In this document: piece by piece, positions 42,587 through 51,341 of the stretch
Numbering within the stretch: the stretch's first letter is position 1
Layout of the letters: every line of letters starts with the position of its first letter
Origin: Candidatus Gastranaerophilales bacterium
GTDB lineage: Bacteria; Cyanobacteriota; Vampirovibrionia; Gastranaerophilales; Gastranaerophilaceae
NCBI GenBank assembly: GCA_944325105.1
Contig: CALUYW010000005.1
Span: 1-64,000 of the forward strand
Length of the DNA: 64,000 bases
Direction of reading: 5' to 3'
Made by a program: the position numbers and the translations under genes
Notes under the pieces: model-generated
Told to the model about the DNA's origin: nothing
The model's input: only the letters and a program-made list of their open reading frames with translations
Database searches by the model: none

Positions 42587-43880
42587 TATTGTTTTAAAAG
42601 TTCAAAATTTTCTTAATCAATACAATGTTACAGGTAATGTCTTGTGTGCTCTATCAGGCGGCTGCGACAGTGTTGTAATGACGCATATTCTTGCAAAACT
42701 TTTGCCTCAAAAGCCTGTAGTAATACATCTTAATCACAACTGGCGAGGTGAAGAGTCTTCGCGTGATGAAAATTTTTCAAGAGAATTTGCAAAAAAATCA
42801 GGACTTGAATTTTATAGCGAAAAATTAAGCAGCGATGTTAAAAAAACTGAAGAATCAGCCAGAGTAGCAAGATACGATTTTTTTGAAAGTTGTGCAAAAA
42901 AATTCAATTCAGATTTTATAATGCTTGCGCACAATAAAAACGATAACGCAGAAACCGTGCTCTATAGGATAATTAAGGGTACCGGCATTAAAGGCCTTTG
43001 CGCAATAAGCGAGAAGAGAGATATTTTCTACAGACCCTTGCTTGATGTTACAAGACAAGAAATTGAACTTTACGCTAAAGAAAATAATTTAGAATATGTT
43101 AATGACAGCTCAAACGATGATATAAAGTATTCAAGAAACCTTATAAGAAAAGAGCTTTTGCCCCTTGCGCAAAAAATTAATCCGGATGTGATAAACTCTA
43201 TCTGCAATTTGTCACATCTTTCAAAACTGCAGTCTGAGATTATTTTAGATGCATTAAATAAAACTAAAAGTGAAATATGCGAAAACAATAAAATTAATCT
43301 TGAAAAATTTCTCTCGCTAAGTGAGGCGCTAAAACTTGAAGTTATGAATGATTTTCTGGCTGACGAGTTAAAATATCGTGATTTTAAAAGAGTTAAATCC
43401 TATGTTGATTTTGTAATATCTAAAAAAAGCAAAAAATCAATCAATTCTGAGCTTTTTCTTGAAGTTTCGGGTGGTTGGATTTACAAAAGCAAAAAAGAGA
43501 AAAAATGCACCGATGAGGTATTAATAAAAAAAGAGGGTGTGTATAATATCGCAAATAAAAAGGTTATTATTGAAAAAGTTGACCTGCCCGATGATTTTAA
43601 AAATTCTCAAGGATATAAATATCTGAGTCTTGATTTTAGCAAAGATATTATTTTAAGGACAAGGCGCGATGGGGATATTTTCTGTCCTTATGGTATGCAA
43701 AAGGGTAAAATGAAACTTAAAGAGTATTTAATTAACGAAAAAATACCAAGACAAAAGCGAGATAATTTGCTATTATTAACCTGTGGAGATGAAGTTTTGT
43801 GCATAGTCGGTCTGCAAATAAGTAATAAAGCAAAGGTTGATAAAGATAAAGAGTGTTACAGGGTAAAAGTTGCGGAGTAA
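42579..43880 (+). CDS. tilS: tRNA(Ile)-lysidine synthetase
   Basis: Modifies C34 of the CAU-anticodon isoleucine tRNA to lysidine so that it reads AUA; essential. The N-terminal PP-loop ATPase has ALSGGCDSVVMTH, HLNHNWRGEESSRDE and ARYDFFESCAKK, then NLIRKELLPLA, and the C-terminal TilS domain (about 355-433, IILRTRRDGDIFCPYGMQKGKMKLKEYLI). I use the GTG at 42579, which overlaps the ldpA stop and has GAGG upstream, giving 433 residues. The order tilS-hpt is widespread in bacteria and supports both calls. Confidence 0.95.
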   Translation: MSDIVLKVQNFLNQYNVTGNVLCALSGGCDSVVMTHILAKLLPQKPVVIHLNHNWRGEESSRDENFSREFAKKSGLEFYSEKLSSDVKKTEESARVARYDFFESCAKKFNSDFIMLAHNKNDNAETVLYRIIKGTGIKGLCAISEKRDIFYRPLLDVTRQEIELYAKENNLEYVNDSSNDDIKYSRNLIRKELLPLAQKINPDVINSICNLSHLSKLQSEIILDALNKTKSEICENNKINLEKFLSLSEALKLEVMNDFLADELKYRDFKRVKSYVDFVISKKSKKSINSELFLEVSGGWIYKSKKEKKCTDEVLIKKEGVYNIANKKVIIEKVDLPDDFKNSQGYKYLSLDFSKDIILRTRRDGDIFCPYGMQKGKMKLKEYLINEKIPRQKRDNLLLLTCGDEVLCIVGLQISNKAKVDKDKECYRVKVAE

Positions 43881-43883
43881 ATT

Positions 43884-44414
43884 ATGTCTGATAATAAAGA
43901 ATTAAAAGTGTTAATCAATGAAAGTGAACTTGCGGCGAGAATAAAAGAGCTGGGAGATGAGATTAACGCGCACTATGGCATAGAAAATGAGCTTACAATA
44001 GTTTGTGTGCTAAAAGGTGCGGTGATGTTTTTCTGTGAGCTTGCAAAACATCTTAAAATGCCTGTAAAAATGGAGTTTGTCAGCCTCTCAAGTTATGGTG
44101 ATGCGCAAAAATCTTCAGGCAAAGTTTCTGCGCTAAATTTATCTCTGCCTCCGCTTGAGGGCAAAAATGTCCTTGTAGTTGAAGATATTATGGATACAGG
44201 GCTTACACTAAACTTTTTGCTAGATTTTATTCGTTCAAAATGTAAGGCAAAAGATGTCAAACTTGCCGTTATGTTTGATAAAAAATGTGCAAGAAAATAC
44301 CCCGTAAAGCCTGACTTTAGCGCTTATGATGTGGGCGATAAGTTTATTGTAGGCTTTGGACTTGACTATTGTGAATTTCAGCGTAATTTGCCATACATTG
44401 GCTACTATGAATAA
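43884..44414 (+). CDS. hpt: Hypoxanthine phosphoribosyltransferase
   Basis: Purine salvage enzyme converting hypoxanthine or guanine plus PRPP to IMP or GMP. The 176-residue type I PRTase shows IVCVLKGAVMFFCELAKHL, EFVSLSSYGDAQKSSG, the PRPP loop VLVVEDIMDTGLTL and DFIVGFGLDY near the end (reading KFIVGFGLDYCE). It starts three bases after tilS, as in many bacteria. It converges on spmB with a 10-base overlap. Confidence 0.95.
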   Translation: MSDNKELKVLINESELAARIKELGDEINAHYGIENELTIVCVLKGAVMFFCELAKHLKMPVKMEFVSLSSYGDAQKSSGKVSALNLSLPPLEGKNVLVVEDIMDTGLTLNFLLDFIRSKCKAKDVKLAVMFDKKCARKYPVKPDFSAYDVGDKFIVGFGLDYCEFQRNLPYIGYYE

Positions 44415-44941
44415 AAGAAAAATCTTGAAACAATAACCGCGCAAACTATCCCCACCATATCAGCAAGAATGCCTGTTAAAAGCGCGTGTCTTAGCTTTGT
44501 AATGCCAACTGCGCCAAAGTAAACCGCTATAACATAAAAAGTTGTTTCAGAACTTCCCGTGATAATTGCTGCAAGTTTTGCAACATAAGAGTCTGCGCCG
44601 TGAGTATTTACAATGTCGCTAAAAATACCAAGTGTTGCGCTTCCTGATAGTGACCTTGTTATCATTAAAGCAAGGGTATCGGATGGGATTTTTAGCGCTT
44701 CAAGAGGAGTTTTAAAAATTTCATATAAAAACTCGAGTGCTCCTGAGGCTCTAAACATTGATACCGCTACCATTATGGCTACAAGATAAGGAAGAATTTT
44801 AACCGCCACCCAAAAGCCCTCTTTTGCTCCGTCACAAAAAGTTTCGTATAAGGGGACTTTTTTATATAACCCGTGTAATAAAATTATACATATTATAACG
44901 GGTAAAATCCAGACAGAGATTGTGTTTAAGACTTCTTTCAT
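44405..44941 (-). CDS. spmB: Spore maturation protein B homologue (nucleoside-recognition domain)
   Basis: A 178-residue polytopic membrane protein with GAKEGFWVAVKILPYLVAIMVAV, RSLSGSATLGIF and ITGSSETTFYVIAVYFGAVGI, all typical of SpmB. SpmA and SpmB are named from Bacillus spore-core dehydration but are common in non-spore-formers, where their role is unknown. The gene starts at the spmA stop (overlapping by one base). Nothing else in the window suggests sporulation. Confidence 0.92.
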   Translation of the reverse strand: MKEVLNTISVWILPVIICIILLHGLYKKVPLYETFCDGAKEGFWVAVKILPYLVAIMVAVSMFRASGALEFLYEIFKTPLEALKIPSDTLALMITRSLSGSATLGIFSDIVNTHGADSYVAKLAAIITGSSETTFYVIAVYFGAVGITKLRHALLTGILADMVGIVCAVIVSRFFFYS

Positions 44942-45516
44942 TAAAACACCCTCTCTAATATTTTTGAAATCAATATTGCACTTGCAAAAGAAATCGAAGT
45001 GACAATAAGTGTGGGTAAAATTATTTCAGTGGCATTTGTTGCACCTGAGGCTATAAGTATAGCTAACACTGACGCGGGTACAAGTTGAAACCCTGCGGTA
45101 TTCATTGCAAGTAGAGTGCACATGGCATTTGTTGCAACTTTTTTATCTCCCGAGTTTTCTTTCTGCAAGTCCTGCATAGCTTTAATGCCAAAAGGAGTAG
45201 CGGCATTCGCCAGTCCGAGAGCGTTTGCGCTAAAGTTAAGCGCGATATTTGAGTACGCTTGAGAATCTTTTTTTGTGTCCTTAAAAATTATTCTCATAAC
45301 AGGACTTATGGCTTTTGAAAAAAGATTAATAAGTCCTGATTTTTGAGCTATTTTAACAATGCCAAGCCAAAAAGCCATAACACCAATTAGTGAAAAAGCT
45401 ACCATAACGGCACTTTGGGATGATTTTAACATGGCATTCACTACCTCTTGCATAGTGCCGTTTATTGCGGCAAAAATAAAAGAGATGATTATTAAAGCCA
45501 GCCAAATTACATTCAT
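44941..45516 (-). CDS. spmA: Spore maturation protein A homologue (nucleoside-recognition domain)
   Basis: A 191-residue polytopic membrane protein with MNVIWLALIIISFIFAAINGT at the start, SLIGVMAFWLGIVKIAQKSGL (about 45), then NFSANALGLANAATPFGIKAM and MNTAGFQLVPASVLAIL. These are SpmA hallmarks. It lies four bases after an unknown 174-residue gene and directly before spmB, so the group probably forms an operon with the two small paralogous proteins upstream. Confidence 0.92.
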   Translation of the reverse strand: MNVIWLALIIISFIFAAINGTMQEVVNAMLKSSQSAVMVAFSLIGVMAFWLGIVKIAQKSGLINLFSKAISPVMRIIFKDTKKDSQAYSNIALNFSANALGLANAATPFGIKAMQDLQKENSGDKKVATNAMCTLLAMNTAGFQLVPASVLAILIASGATNATEIILPTLIVTSISFASAILISKILERVF

Positions 45517-45519
45517 TTG

Positions 45520-46044
45520 CTACCCGCGCAGCTGGTCAACAAAAAATGCCTCGCCTTGTTCGTTTAGGCAATACCTTACACCGTTTTCATCCTCAATGGT
45601 GTCAATAAATCCTCTGTTTCTTGCCTCTTCAATCATTGAGAAATCAACAAGATTTCCTGTGGCTGGGTAAAATTTTGAATTTAGTGTCTTTAGGGTGAAA
45701 AACTCATGTCCAAGGACTTTTTTGATGTAATAAGCACCGATGATAAACTCTGAAAAATCATCATAGCCGTTGCTGGAATCTATAAACTCGCTCAAGCTCG
45801 GTGTTCCATTGTTGACAGGTGCAACTTGAGATGAAAAATGTTCTTCTTTTTGCTGTTGCTGGACACTGCTTTCTGCCAAGGCACGAAGAGAAATCTCTTC
45901 CTTGGGTTCTTCAACCGTAACAGTATTTATACCCATGAAATTTGCAAGGTATTTATCCAGCTCTTTTGCAATAACTGTTCCGTCTTTTGCAATCACTTCA
46001 ACTTGCGCGTTATTACATTTTACCCTAAGACGATATACGCTCAT
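45520..46044 (-). CDS. Unknown protein, N-terminal module plus C-terminal globular part
   Basis: A 174-residue soluble protein. Residues 1-40 (MSVYRLRVKCNNAQVEVIAKDG) form a small strand-rich module that resembles the complete 41-residue protein encoded just upstream. A polar Gln/Ser linker follows (about 50-85), then a region with DDFSEFIIGAYYIKKVLGHEFFTLKTLNSKFYPATGN (about 90-130) that looks like a winged-helix-type fold. A GGATAA sequence precedes the ATG. It is followed by spmA. I do not recognise the family. Confidence 0.7.
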   Translation of the reverse strand: MSVYRLRVKCNNAQVEVIAKDGTVIAKELDKYLANFMGINTVTVEEPKEEISLRALAESSVQQQQKEEHFSSQVAPVNNGTPSLSEFIDSSNGYDDFSEFIIGAYYIKKVLGHEFFTLKTLNSKFYPATGNLVDFSMIEEARNRGFIDTIEDENGVRYCLNEQGEAFFVDQLRG

Positions 46045-46050
46045 TTGTTT

Positions 46051-46176
46051 TTATCCTTGTTTTTTAAGTATTTCTTCACGCCATTTGGCAAGCTGTTGCT
46101 CAACAAATTCCGCATCATCCGATGAAAGTTCAATTTCAACTTCGCCTTTTTTCATTTTGAAAACATATTCTGCCAT
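46051..46176 (-). CDS. 41-residue protein, standalone copy of the next gene's N-terminal module
   Basis: The ATG at 46176 follows GAGG at suitable spacing and opens 41 codons (MAEYVFKMKKGEVEIELSSD... ending ILKKQG), stopping six bases before the 174-residue gene. The pattern M-x2-Y-x3-K-x-K/N...EVEI/VEVI...D...V...L.K aligns by eye with that gene's first 36 residues, suggesting duplication of a small module. It is charged, helical at its C-terminal half and has no membrane segment. The 218-base region upstream (46177-46394) is AT-rich, with no further gene seen. Confidence 0.6.
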   Translation of the reverse strand: MAEYVFKMKKGEVEIELSSDDAEFVEQQLAKWREEILKKQG

Positions 46177-46394
46177 TTTAAATATCCTCTTTTTTTACTA
46201 TTATGCAACAAGTATATGCTTTTAACAAATATTTTAACAAAAATTTATATGTGTTCCTTGAAAATTTTAGAAAATTTATTAAATTGTTATTGTTGTCTCA
46301 TATATTTCGGTCGTTTGTATGAACACGATAAAATACTCTTCTTTTATACTATTAATGGGAGTATCAGGGTTCAAAATAAAATTGGGGATATATT

Positions 46395-48029
46395 TTGTAC
46401 AATTCTATTAATCCTATAAATATAACATATAGAAATCCGAGGCAGGGTTATGCCTCTCAAACTTCTGATGCTCAAAACCAAGAACAACAATCGCCTGTTT
46501 CGTATGAACAAGGAAGTTCGGGCAATAGCAGGCAATTTCCAAACGGAGCAAAAGTTGCAATTGATTATACAAAAAATACAATTAACATCTCTCAAATTGT
46601 AACAGATTTTAAAAGCACAATTTTAGCTATTAATGCCCCTGATGACATTTCTCAAGAAGTTAGTTCGTATCTTTCTCTTGTTGAAAAAGAATCTCAGAAA
46701 GCTAACCCTTCAAGGGATATTATTGTTTCTAACTTAAAAAACGCCTCAAAAATTTCTGATGAATATATCGCAAAAAGCTTAAATAAGCCCTCAAGAGTTG
46801 TTGAAGGGTGGATTGACGCTTTGTTTATGCAAAATATCGAACTAAAGGCTGACCCAACGCATATTAACCCTGATTTTCAACTTGATATCCCTGATAAGAA
46901 AAAACAAAAATCAAAAGAGTCTGCCGCGCCTGTCGAGCATGAAAATATTCAAGATAAGTTTGAGCAGGTGCAGCCTTTTGCAAGAGAGGTAGAGGCGCAA
47001 GATGTTTTGTCTGTAATGCCTGAATCTCAGTCTGAAACGAAAAATCAAACAGAGCAGTATGCACTTCCTGATTTTGTAGTCAGAAGAGAGCCTCAAATAT
47101 CAGCTCAGCCTGTGATAGAAGAGGTTGAAGAGGATGATTTTACCCCTGTTAGTGCTATTGAACAAGCCCAAGTGCTGACCGAGTCTGAGCCCGTCAGTGT
47201 TTTTCTTGAGCAGCAAGAACAAATTGAAACTGTTGCAGTAGAAGATACAAAGCCTAAAAAACCTCAATATGTAACTACAGAACATGATAGAGTTATTTCA
47301 AAATCTCTAAAAGAGGCAAAAACCCTTTTAACCCTTGAAGATGACCCTGCTGCAGCGCTCGAGACCCTAAATGATGCACTTGGTGAAGTTACTCCTGAAA
47401 CAAACAAAAACCTGCGTGCCGCACTTCATTTTGAGCGTGGTAAGATTTTTGATGATTATGACTATGTAAACTATGCGCTTCGTGATTTTTACGAGGCTAC
47501 AAAGTGTGATGATAATAACTTAAAACTTCAAGCGCATGTCAAAATGGCAAGAATTTATGATGATTATATTGAGTTTGAACCTGCAATGGAGCATTATCAA
47601 GACGCAGTTGCCTATGGCGGTGAGGCGGATAATTTGCGTGCACAAGCAAAAATCCTCTCTGAAATGGCGTCAGTTTATGCGGGCAGATTTGATGTTGAAA
47701 ATACTCAAATGCTCACAGAATTATCTGTTGAGGCTGCAAAAGAGTCAAATAGCTCTGTTTTATTATCTCAAACATATTCAAGTGCTGCAAAGAACTATGA
47801 ATACATAGGCGAAGATGCTATGGCGCTTGAAAATTACAAAAATGCTGTTAAGGCCATAAATTCCTTTAGCCCTGATTTAGAAACTTATGAAATACTTGCT
47901 CAAAATTATGAAGATGCAGCCGATGTAATGGACAGGCTCGGTAATGCCGCTAAGTCAGAGTCTCTTTTATCAAAAGCTCGTCTGTATCGTCAAAGGATTT
48001 TGCTTGAGCAAATGTCAGAGGCAGTATAA
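46395..48029 (+). CDS. TPR-containing protein with long acidic disordered region
   Basis: A 544-residue protein without a signal peptide. It starts at a TTG with GGGG seven bases upstream; no ATG is available nearby. Residues 1-60 are Asn/Gln/Ser-rich. A helical part follows (about 70-165, including SRVVEGWIDALFMQN), then a Glu/Gln-rich disordered stretch (about 170-300). The C-terminal half is built of TPR-like repeats (ALRDFYEATKCDDNNLKLQAHVKMA; AMALENYKNAVKAINSF). Its 3' end overlaps aroB by 80 bases in antisense. Function unknown; a cytoplasmic scaffold is plausible. Confidence 0.75.
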   Translation: MYNSINPINITYRNPRQGYASQTSDAQNQEQQSPVSYEQGSSGNSRQFPNGAKVAIDYTKNTINISQIVTDFKSTILAINAPDDISQEVSSYLSLVEKESQKANPSRDIIVSNLKNASKISDEYIAKSLNKPSRVVEGWIDALFMQNIELKADPTHINPDFQLDIPDKKKQKSKESAAPVEHENIQDKFEQVQPFAREVEAQDVLSVMPESQSETKNQTEQYALPDFVVRREPQISAQPVIEEVEEDDFTPVSAIEQAQVLTESEPVSVFLEQQEQIETVAVEDTKPKKPQYVTTEHDRVISKSLKEAKTLLTLEDDPAAALETLNDALGEVTPETNKNLRAALHFERGKIFDDYDYVNYALRDFYEATKCDDNNLKLQAHVKMARIYDDYIEFEPAMEHYQDAVAYGGEADNLRAQAKILSEMASVYAGRFDVENTQMLTELSVEAAKESNSSVLLSQTYSSAAKNYEYIGEDAMALENYKNAVKAINSFSPDLETYEILAQNYEDAADVMDRLGNAAKSESLLSKARLYRQRILLEQMSEAV

Positions 48030-49014
48030 GGTTAATCTTTGAGTTGCGGACTTTTTTATCCGACTTCATAATCTCAAGGGCCTTGTCGGGGTTCAATTTT
48101 ACGCTTTTTGGCGCAAGATTGTATTTGTCGATAATTGAAACACCGTAGTTGTAGTAAGTTTCATCAATGAAGTTTCTCAATAGCGACGCTTTAAGTGCCA
48201 TTTTAATACCCTGCGCTACCGCTTGACCGTGGGGTGTTTTGTAGTTTGTGAGCTTTTCTATAGCATGAGCGTATGTGTGGCCGAGGTTTAAAAGCGCCCT
48301 TAGCCCTTTTTCTTTTTCATCCTGCTCTACAACTGCCGCTTTAATGCTTACACAGGCGTAGATTATATCTTCAATTTTATCTTTCAGGGTATTTGGGTTT
48401 AGTTTTTCAAAAGTGTCAAAAAGATTGAAAAACTTTTTTGCTCCGCAGCTGTTTTCAATAAAAGCGTATTTTATAACTTCACCCATACCGCTTTGAAAAT
48501 CACTATAAGAGAGGGTATTTAGCGTTGTCGGGTCAATTAAAACTTTTTTTGGCTGCAAAAATGCGCCGATAAGGTTTTTACCATGTTTGTCGTTAAATCC
48601 TGTTTTGCCGCCCACCGAGGAATCCACTTGAGATAAAAGAGTAGTCGGAATTTGAATAAAATCCACTCCTCTTAGAACGCTTGAAGCGCAAAAACCCGCC
48701 ATATCACCTATAACGCCTCCGCCAAAGGCTATAATGCAGTCTTTTCTCTCAATTTTATTATCCAGCAGTTTGTTTAAAATATACTCAATTGTTTTTAGGT
48801 TTTTATATTTTTCGCCGTCTTTAATGATTATCGTATTTTTTTTATCAAATTTTTTTAAAAAATCACCGTATATTTTTGCAACTTTATTGTTTGTGACAAG
48901 AAAATATCTCCTGTCTTCAAGATGGCTTTCGATATTTTTTAAAATGTTGTTTTCAATTACTATAGGATATGATGTATCAATTTCCTTTTTTAAATTAACG
49001 CATAACTTTTTCAT
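47950..49014 (-). CDS. aroB: 3-dehydroquinate synthase
   Basis: Second shikimate-pathway enzyme; converts DAHP to 3-dehydroquinate with NAD and a divalent metal. The 354 residues include AFGGGVIGDMAGFCASSVLRG (NAD-binding), PTTLLSQVDSSVGGKTGFN, EVIKYAFI and the metal-binding LLNLGHTYAHAIE and TPHGQAVAQG. I use ATG 49014, which has GGGAG upstream and overlaps aroK by 20 bases. Its last ~26 codons are antisense to the converging TPR gene, ending in a tail (SFDDTDELLIKETLT) that extends beyond the usual strand. It is the last gene of the gmk-to-aroB operon. Confidence 0.95.
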   Translation of the reverse strand: MKKLCVNLKKEIDTSYPIVIENNILKNIESHLEDRRYFLVTNNKVAKIYGDFLKKFDKKNTIIIKDGEKYKNLKTIEYILNKLLDNKIERKDCIIAFGGGVIGDMAGFCASSVLRGVDFIQIPTTLLSQVDSSVGGKTGFNDKHGKNLIGAFLQPKKVLIDPTTLNTLSYSDFQSGMGEVIKYAFIENSCGAKKFFNLFDTFEKLNPNTLKDKIEDIIYACVSIKAAVVEQDEKEKGLRALLNLGHTYAHAIEKLTNYKTPHGQAVAQGIKMALKASLLRNFIDETYYNYGVSIIDKYNLAPKSVKLNPDKALEIMKSDKKVRNSKINLILPLTFAQAKSFDDTDELLIKETLT

Positions 49015-49507
49015 AAATCTCCCGTGCGATTTGCTCAATATTTTTGTTGTCCGTAACTATCTTTTCGCCTGACTTTTCATACTTTTCAAGCCTTGAAGAT
49101 AAAATATCTTCAATTGTTTTTTTAGGGTCTTTTGTGTTTAAAAGCGGTCTTTGTGTTTGCTCTTTTACTCTGTTATATATTGTTTGAGCATTTGCGCTCA
49201 GGTAAAAGACCTCTCCCAGTGACTTTAAAATTTCAATATTTTCTTCCTTTAGTACTGCTCCGCCCCCTGTCGAGAGGACAAAAGCTCTGTCGTTTTTAAA
49301 ATTTTTTAGCTCTGAAGTTTCAATTTCTCTAAAGTAATTTTCACCTTTGTCTTTAAAAATTTGTGTTATTTTACCGTATTTTTTTTCGATTATTTCATCA
49401 AGGTCAAAAAAATCACACTCGAGAATTTTTGCAAGCTCAAGTCCGACGCTTGTTTTGCCCGAACCCATCATACCTGTTAAAATTACATTTTTAGATTTTT
49501 GTTGCAT
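48995..49507 (-). CDS. aroK: Shikimate kinase
   Basis: Phosphorylates shikimate at the 3-hydroxyl using ATP. The 170-residue protein has the P-loop LTGMMGSGKTSVG, the shikimate-binding DLDEIIEKKYG, FREIET, the glycine loop LSTGGGAV and the lid RPLLN. The ATG at 49507 is preferred over an in-frame TTG nine bases earlier. It overlaps aroC by 17 bases and aroB by 20, so translation of the three is tightly linked. Confidence 0.94.
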   Translation of the reverse strand: MQQKSKNVILTGMMGSGKTSVGLELAKILECDFFDLDEIIEKKYGKITQIFKDKGENYFREIETSELKNFKNDRAFVLSTGGGAVLKEENIEILKSLGEVFYLSANAQTIYNRVKEQTQRPLLNTKDPKKTIEDILSSRLEKYEKSGEKIVTDNKNIEQIAREIYEKVMR

Positions 49508-50594
49508 TGTTTTCAAAATTCTTTTTTATTTCATTAAAATTGTCACAGCCAAACTTTTCAAAAAATGCGTCTAAAATGACAATGGCGCACATATTTTTTA
49601 CAACCGTTGCGCAAGCGTCCACCGCACAGGTGTCGGCACGCTCAAAGTGGGCTGATACCGCTTCATTTGTGTTAATATTTATGGAATTTAGCGCCTTTTT
49701 CATTGTGGGAATGGGTTTCATTGAGGCTTTTATGACTATATCTTCTCCGTTTGTCATTCCGCCTTCAATGCCGCCAGAGTTATTGGTTTTTCTGTAAATT
49801 TTTTCTCTGTCAGAAAAAATTTCATCGTGCACCTGCGAACCTTTTTTATCAGCGCAAGCTGAGCCAAGACCTATTTCAACGGATTTTATTGCAGGAGTGC
49901 TCATAACGGCTTGCGCTAATCTGCCGTCAAGTCTTCTGTCCCACTGAACGTGGCTTCCAAGCCCTACGGGGAGGTTTTTTATTGTTATTTCAACATTTCC
50001 GCCAAGGCTCTCGCCCTCTGTTTGTGCTTCTTTTACTTTTTGTTCAAAGTTATTTGGGTCATATTCTCCGCCAATGGATATGACGCGAGCTTGAAGGGTT
50101 ATACCAAAGTTTTTTAAAATATTTTGGCATATTGCACCAACCGCCACCCTTGTTGTTGTTTCTCTTGCGCTTGAGCGCTCAAGGATGTTTCTTATGTCTT
50201 TTTGGTCGTATTTAATTGCTCCTGCAAAATCAGCATGCCCGGGGCGTACGCGCTCGATTTTTTTAGACTCAAGGAGTTCTTTTTCTTCTTGAGTCAGCGA
50301 ATTTATATCAAGTTTTTCTACACTCATTGGTATGAGCCAGTTTTGCCAGTCACGATTTTTTATTTCAAGACAAATCGGGGCGCCCGTGGTTTTAGAAAAT
50401 CTTACACCCGAGTTGAAATGTATGGTGTCATTTTCTATTTTCATTCTGCCGCCGCGTCCTAAGCCGCCTTGACGGGCTTTAAGTTCTGAGTTTATAAAGT
50501 CAAAATCCAGCTCAAAATTAGCTCCAATACCCTCTATTATGGCATTTAGGCACTGTCCGTGCGATTCTCCCGATGTTAAAAATCTAAGCGGCAT
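49491..50594 (-). CDS. aroC: Chorismate synthase
   Basis: Last shikimate-pathway enzyme; makes chorismate from EPSP and needs reduced FMN. The 367-residue protein starts MPLRFLTSGESHGQ and shows ARQGGLGRGGRM, RPGHADFAGAIKYDQKDIRNILERSSARETTTRVAVGA (about 125-162) and GGIEGGMTNGEDIV. AGGAG precedes the ATG. It follows the nif3 gene at nine bases. The aroA, aroD and aroE steps are not in the window. Confidence 0.97.
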   Translation of the reverse strand: MPLRFLTSGESHGQCLNAIIEGIGANFELDFDFINSELKARQGGLGRGGRMKIENDTIHFNSGVRFSKTTGAPICLEIKNRDWQNWLIPMSVEKLDINSLTQEEKELLESKKIERVRPGHADFAGAIKYDQKDIRNILERSSARETTTRVAVGAICQNILKNFGITLQARVISIGGEYDPNNFEQKVKEAQTEGESLGGNVEITIKNLPVGLGSHVQWDRRLDGRLAQAVMSTPAIKSVEIGLGSACADKKGSQVHDEIFSDREKIYRKTNNSGGIEGGMTNGEDIVIKASMKPIPTMKKALNSININTNEAVSAHFERADTCAVDACATVVKNMCAIVILDAFFEKFGCDNFNEIKKNFENNATKI

Positions 50595-50603
50595 TTTCTC
50601 TCC

Positions 50604-51341
50604 TTAAATATAAACCCATGGTACTTGTTCGCGCGCAATTATTGTCTCTACTCCCGTTTTTGCAATCAGTCCTTGAATTAGAGGCAGTACGGGAAGTTCT
50701 GATTCAAAGTGTCCTATATCAGCTACGGCAAAGCCCTCAACTTCAAGTGCTGCGTGGAATTTTACATCGCCTGTAATATACAGGTCAATATCGTAGTCAC
50801 TTAGCGCCTCAATAAAACCGCCGCCTGCTCCCGCGCTTACCGCCACGTTTCTGACCGTTTGAACACCGTTTGGGTTAATAAGCTTAATTCTGTCTGAATT
50901 AAGCGATTGTTTAACGCCCGAAACAAACTCGTCAAGCGCTATTTCATCTTTTAGGTGTGAGATTTTAATGTAGTCGTTAACGGTTACAAGATTTTTAAGA
51001 CCTAAAACGCCGCAAAGTGCGTCAGTTGTAGAACCATATGTTTTATCAAGGTTGGTGTGTGCACTGTAAACGCAGATATTGTGCTTAATGGCTTGAATTA
51101 GTATGTTGTTGTCTATTTTATTTAATTTATGAAAAATTGGCGGATGGTGAGTTATTATAAGGTCACAATCGTTTGTTATTGCTTGTTCAAGGACTTCTTT
51201 TGTAAAAGAAAGCGCTATAAGTACGCGATTTGTGTAGTCATGGTGAAGATTAATCTGCCAGCCTGTATTGTCCCAGCTTTCTGCAAGCTCGGGGGAGGCG
51301 TACTTTTCGATTTTTGAAATGATTTCATCCGTTTTAATCAT
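50604..51341 (-). CDS. Nif3/YqfO-family dinuclear metal-centre protein
   Basis: A 245-residue DUF34/NIF3 protein. The metal-binding motifs are DLIITHHPPIFHKLN (about 58), VYSAHTNLDKTYGSTTDALC (about 90) and, at the C-terminus, VADIGHFESE (His and Glu). Members have been reported as GTP cyclohydrolase-like or nucleic-acid/metal-handling proteins, so no firm reaction can be given. The ATG at 51341 has GGAG seven bases upstream and overlaps the coaBC stop by eight bases. It lacks the PII-like insert found in longer homologues. Confidence 0.92.
   Translation of the reverse strand: MIKTDEIISKIEKYASPELAESWDNTGWQINLHHDYTNRVLIALSFTKEVLEQAITNDCDLIITHHPPIFHKLNKIDNNILIQAIKHNICVYSAHTNLDKTYGSTTDALCGVLGLKNLVTVNDYIKISHLKDEIALDEFVSGVKQSLNSDRIKLINPNGVQTVRNVAVSAGAGGGFIEALSDYDIDLYITGDVKFHAALEVEGFAVADIGHFESELPVLPLIQGLIAKTGVETIIAREQVPWVYI

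Noticed and set aside
44405..45516. Sporulation capacity suggested by spmA and spmB
   Set aside because: These genes are widespread in non-spore-formers and no sporulation sigma factor or coat gene is present; the outer-membrane secretin argues against a Firmicute.
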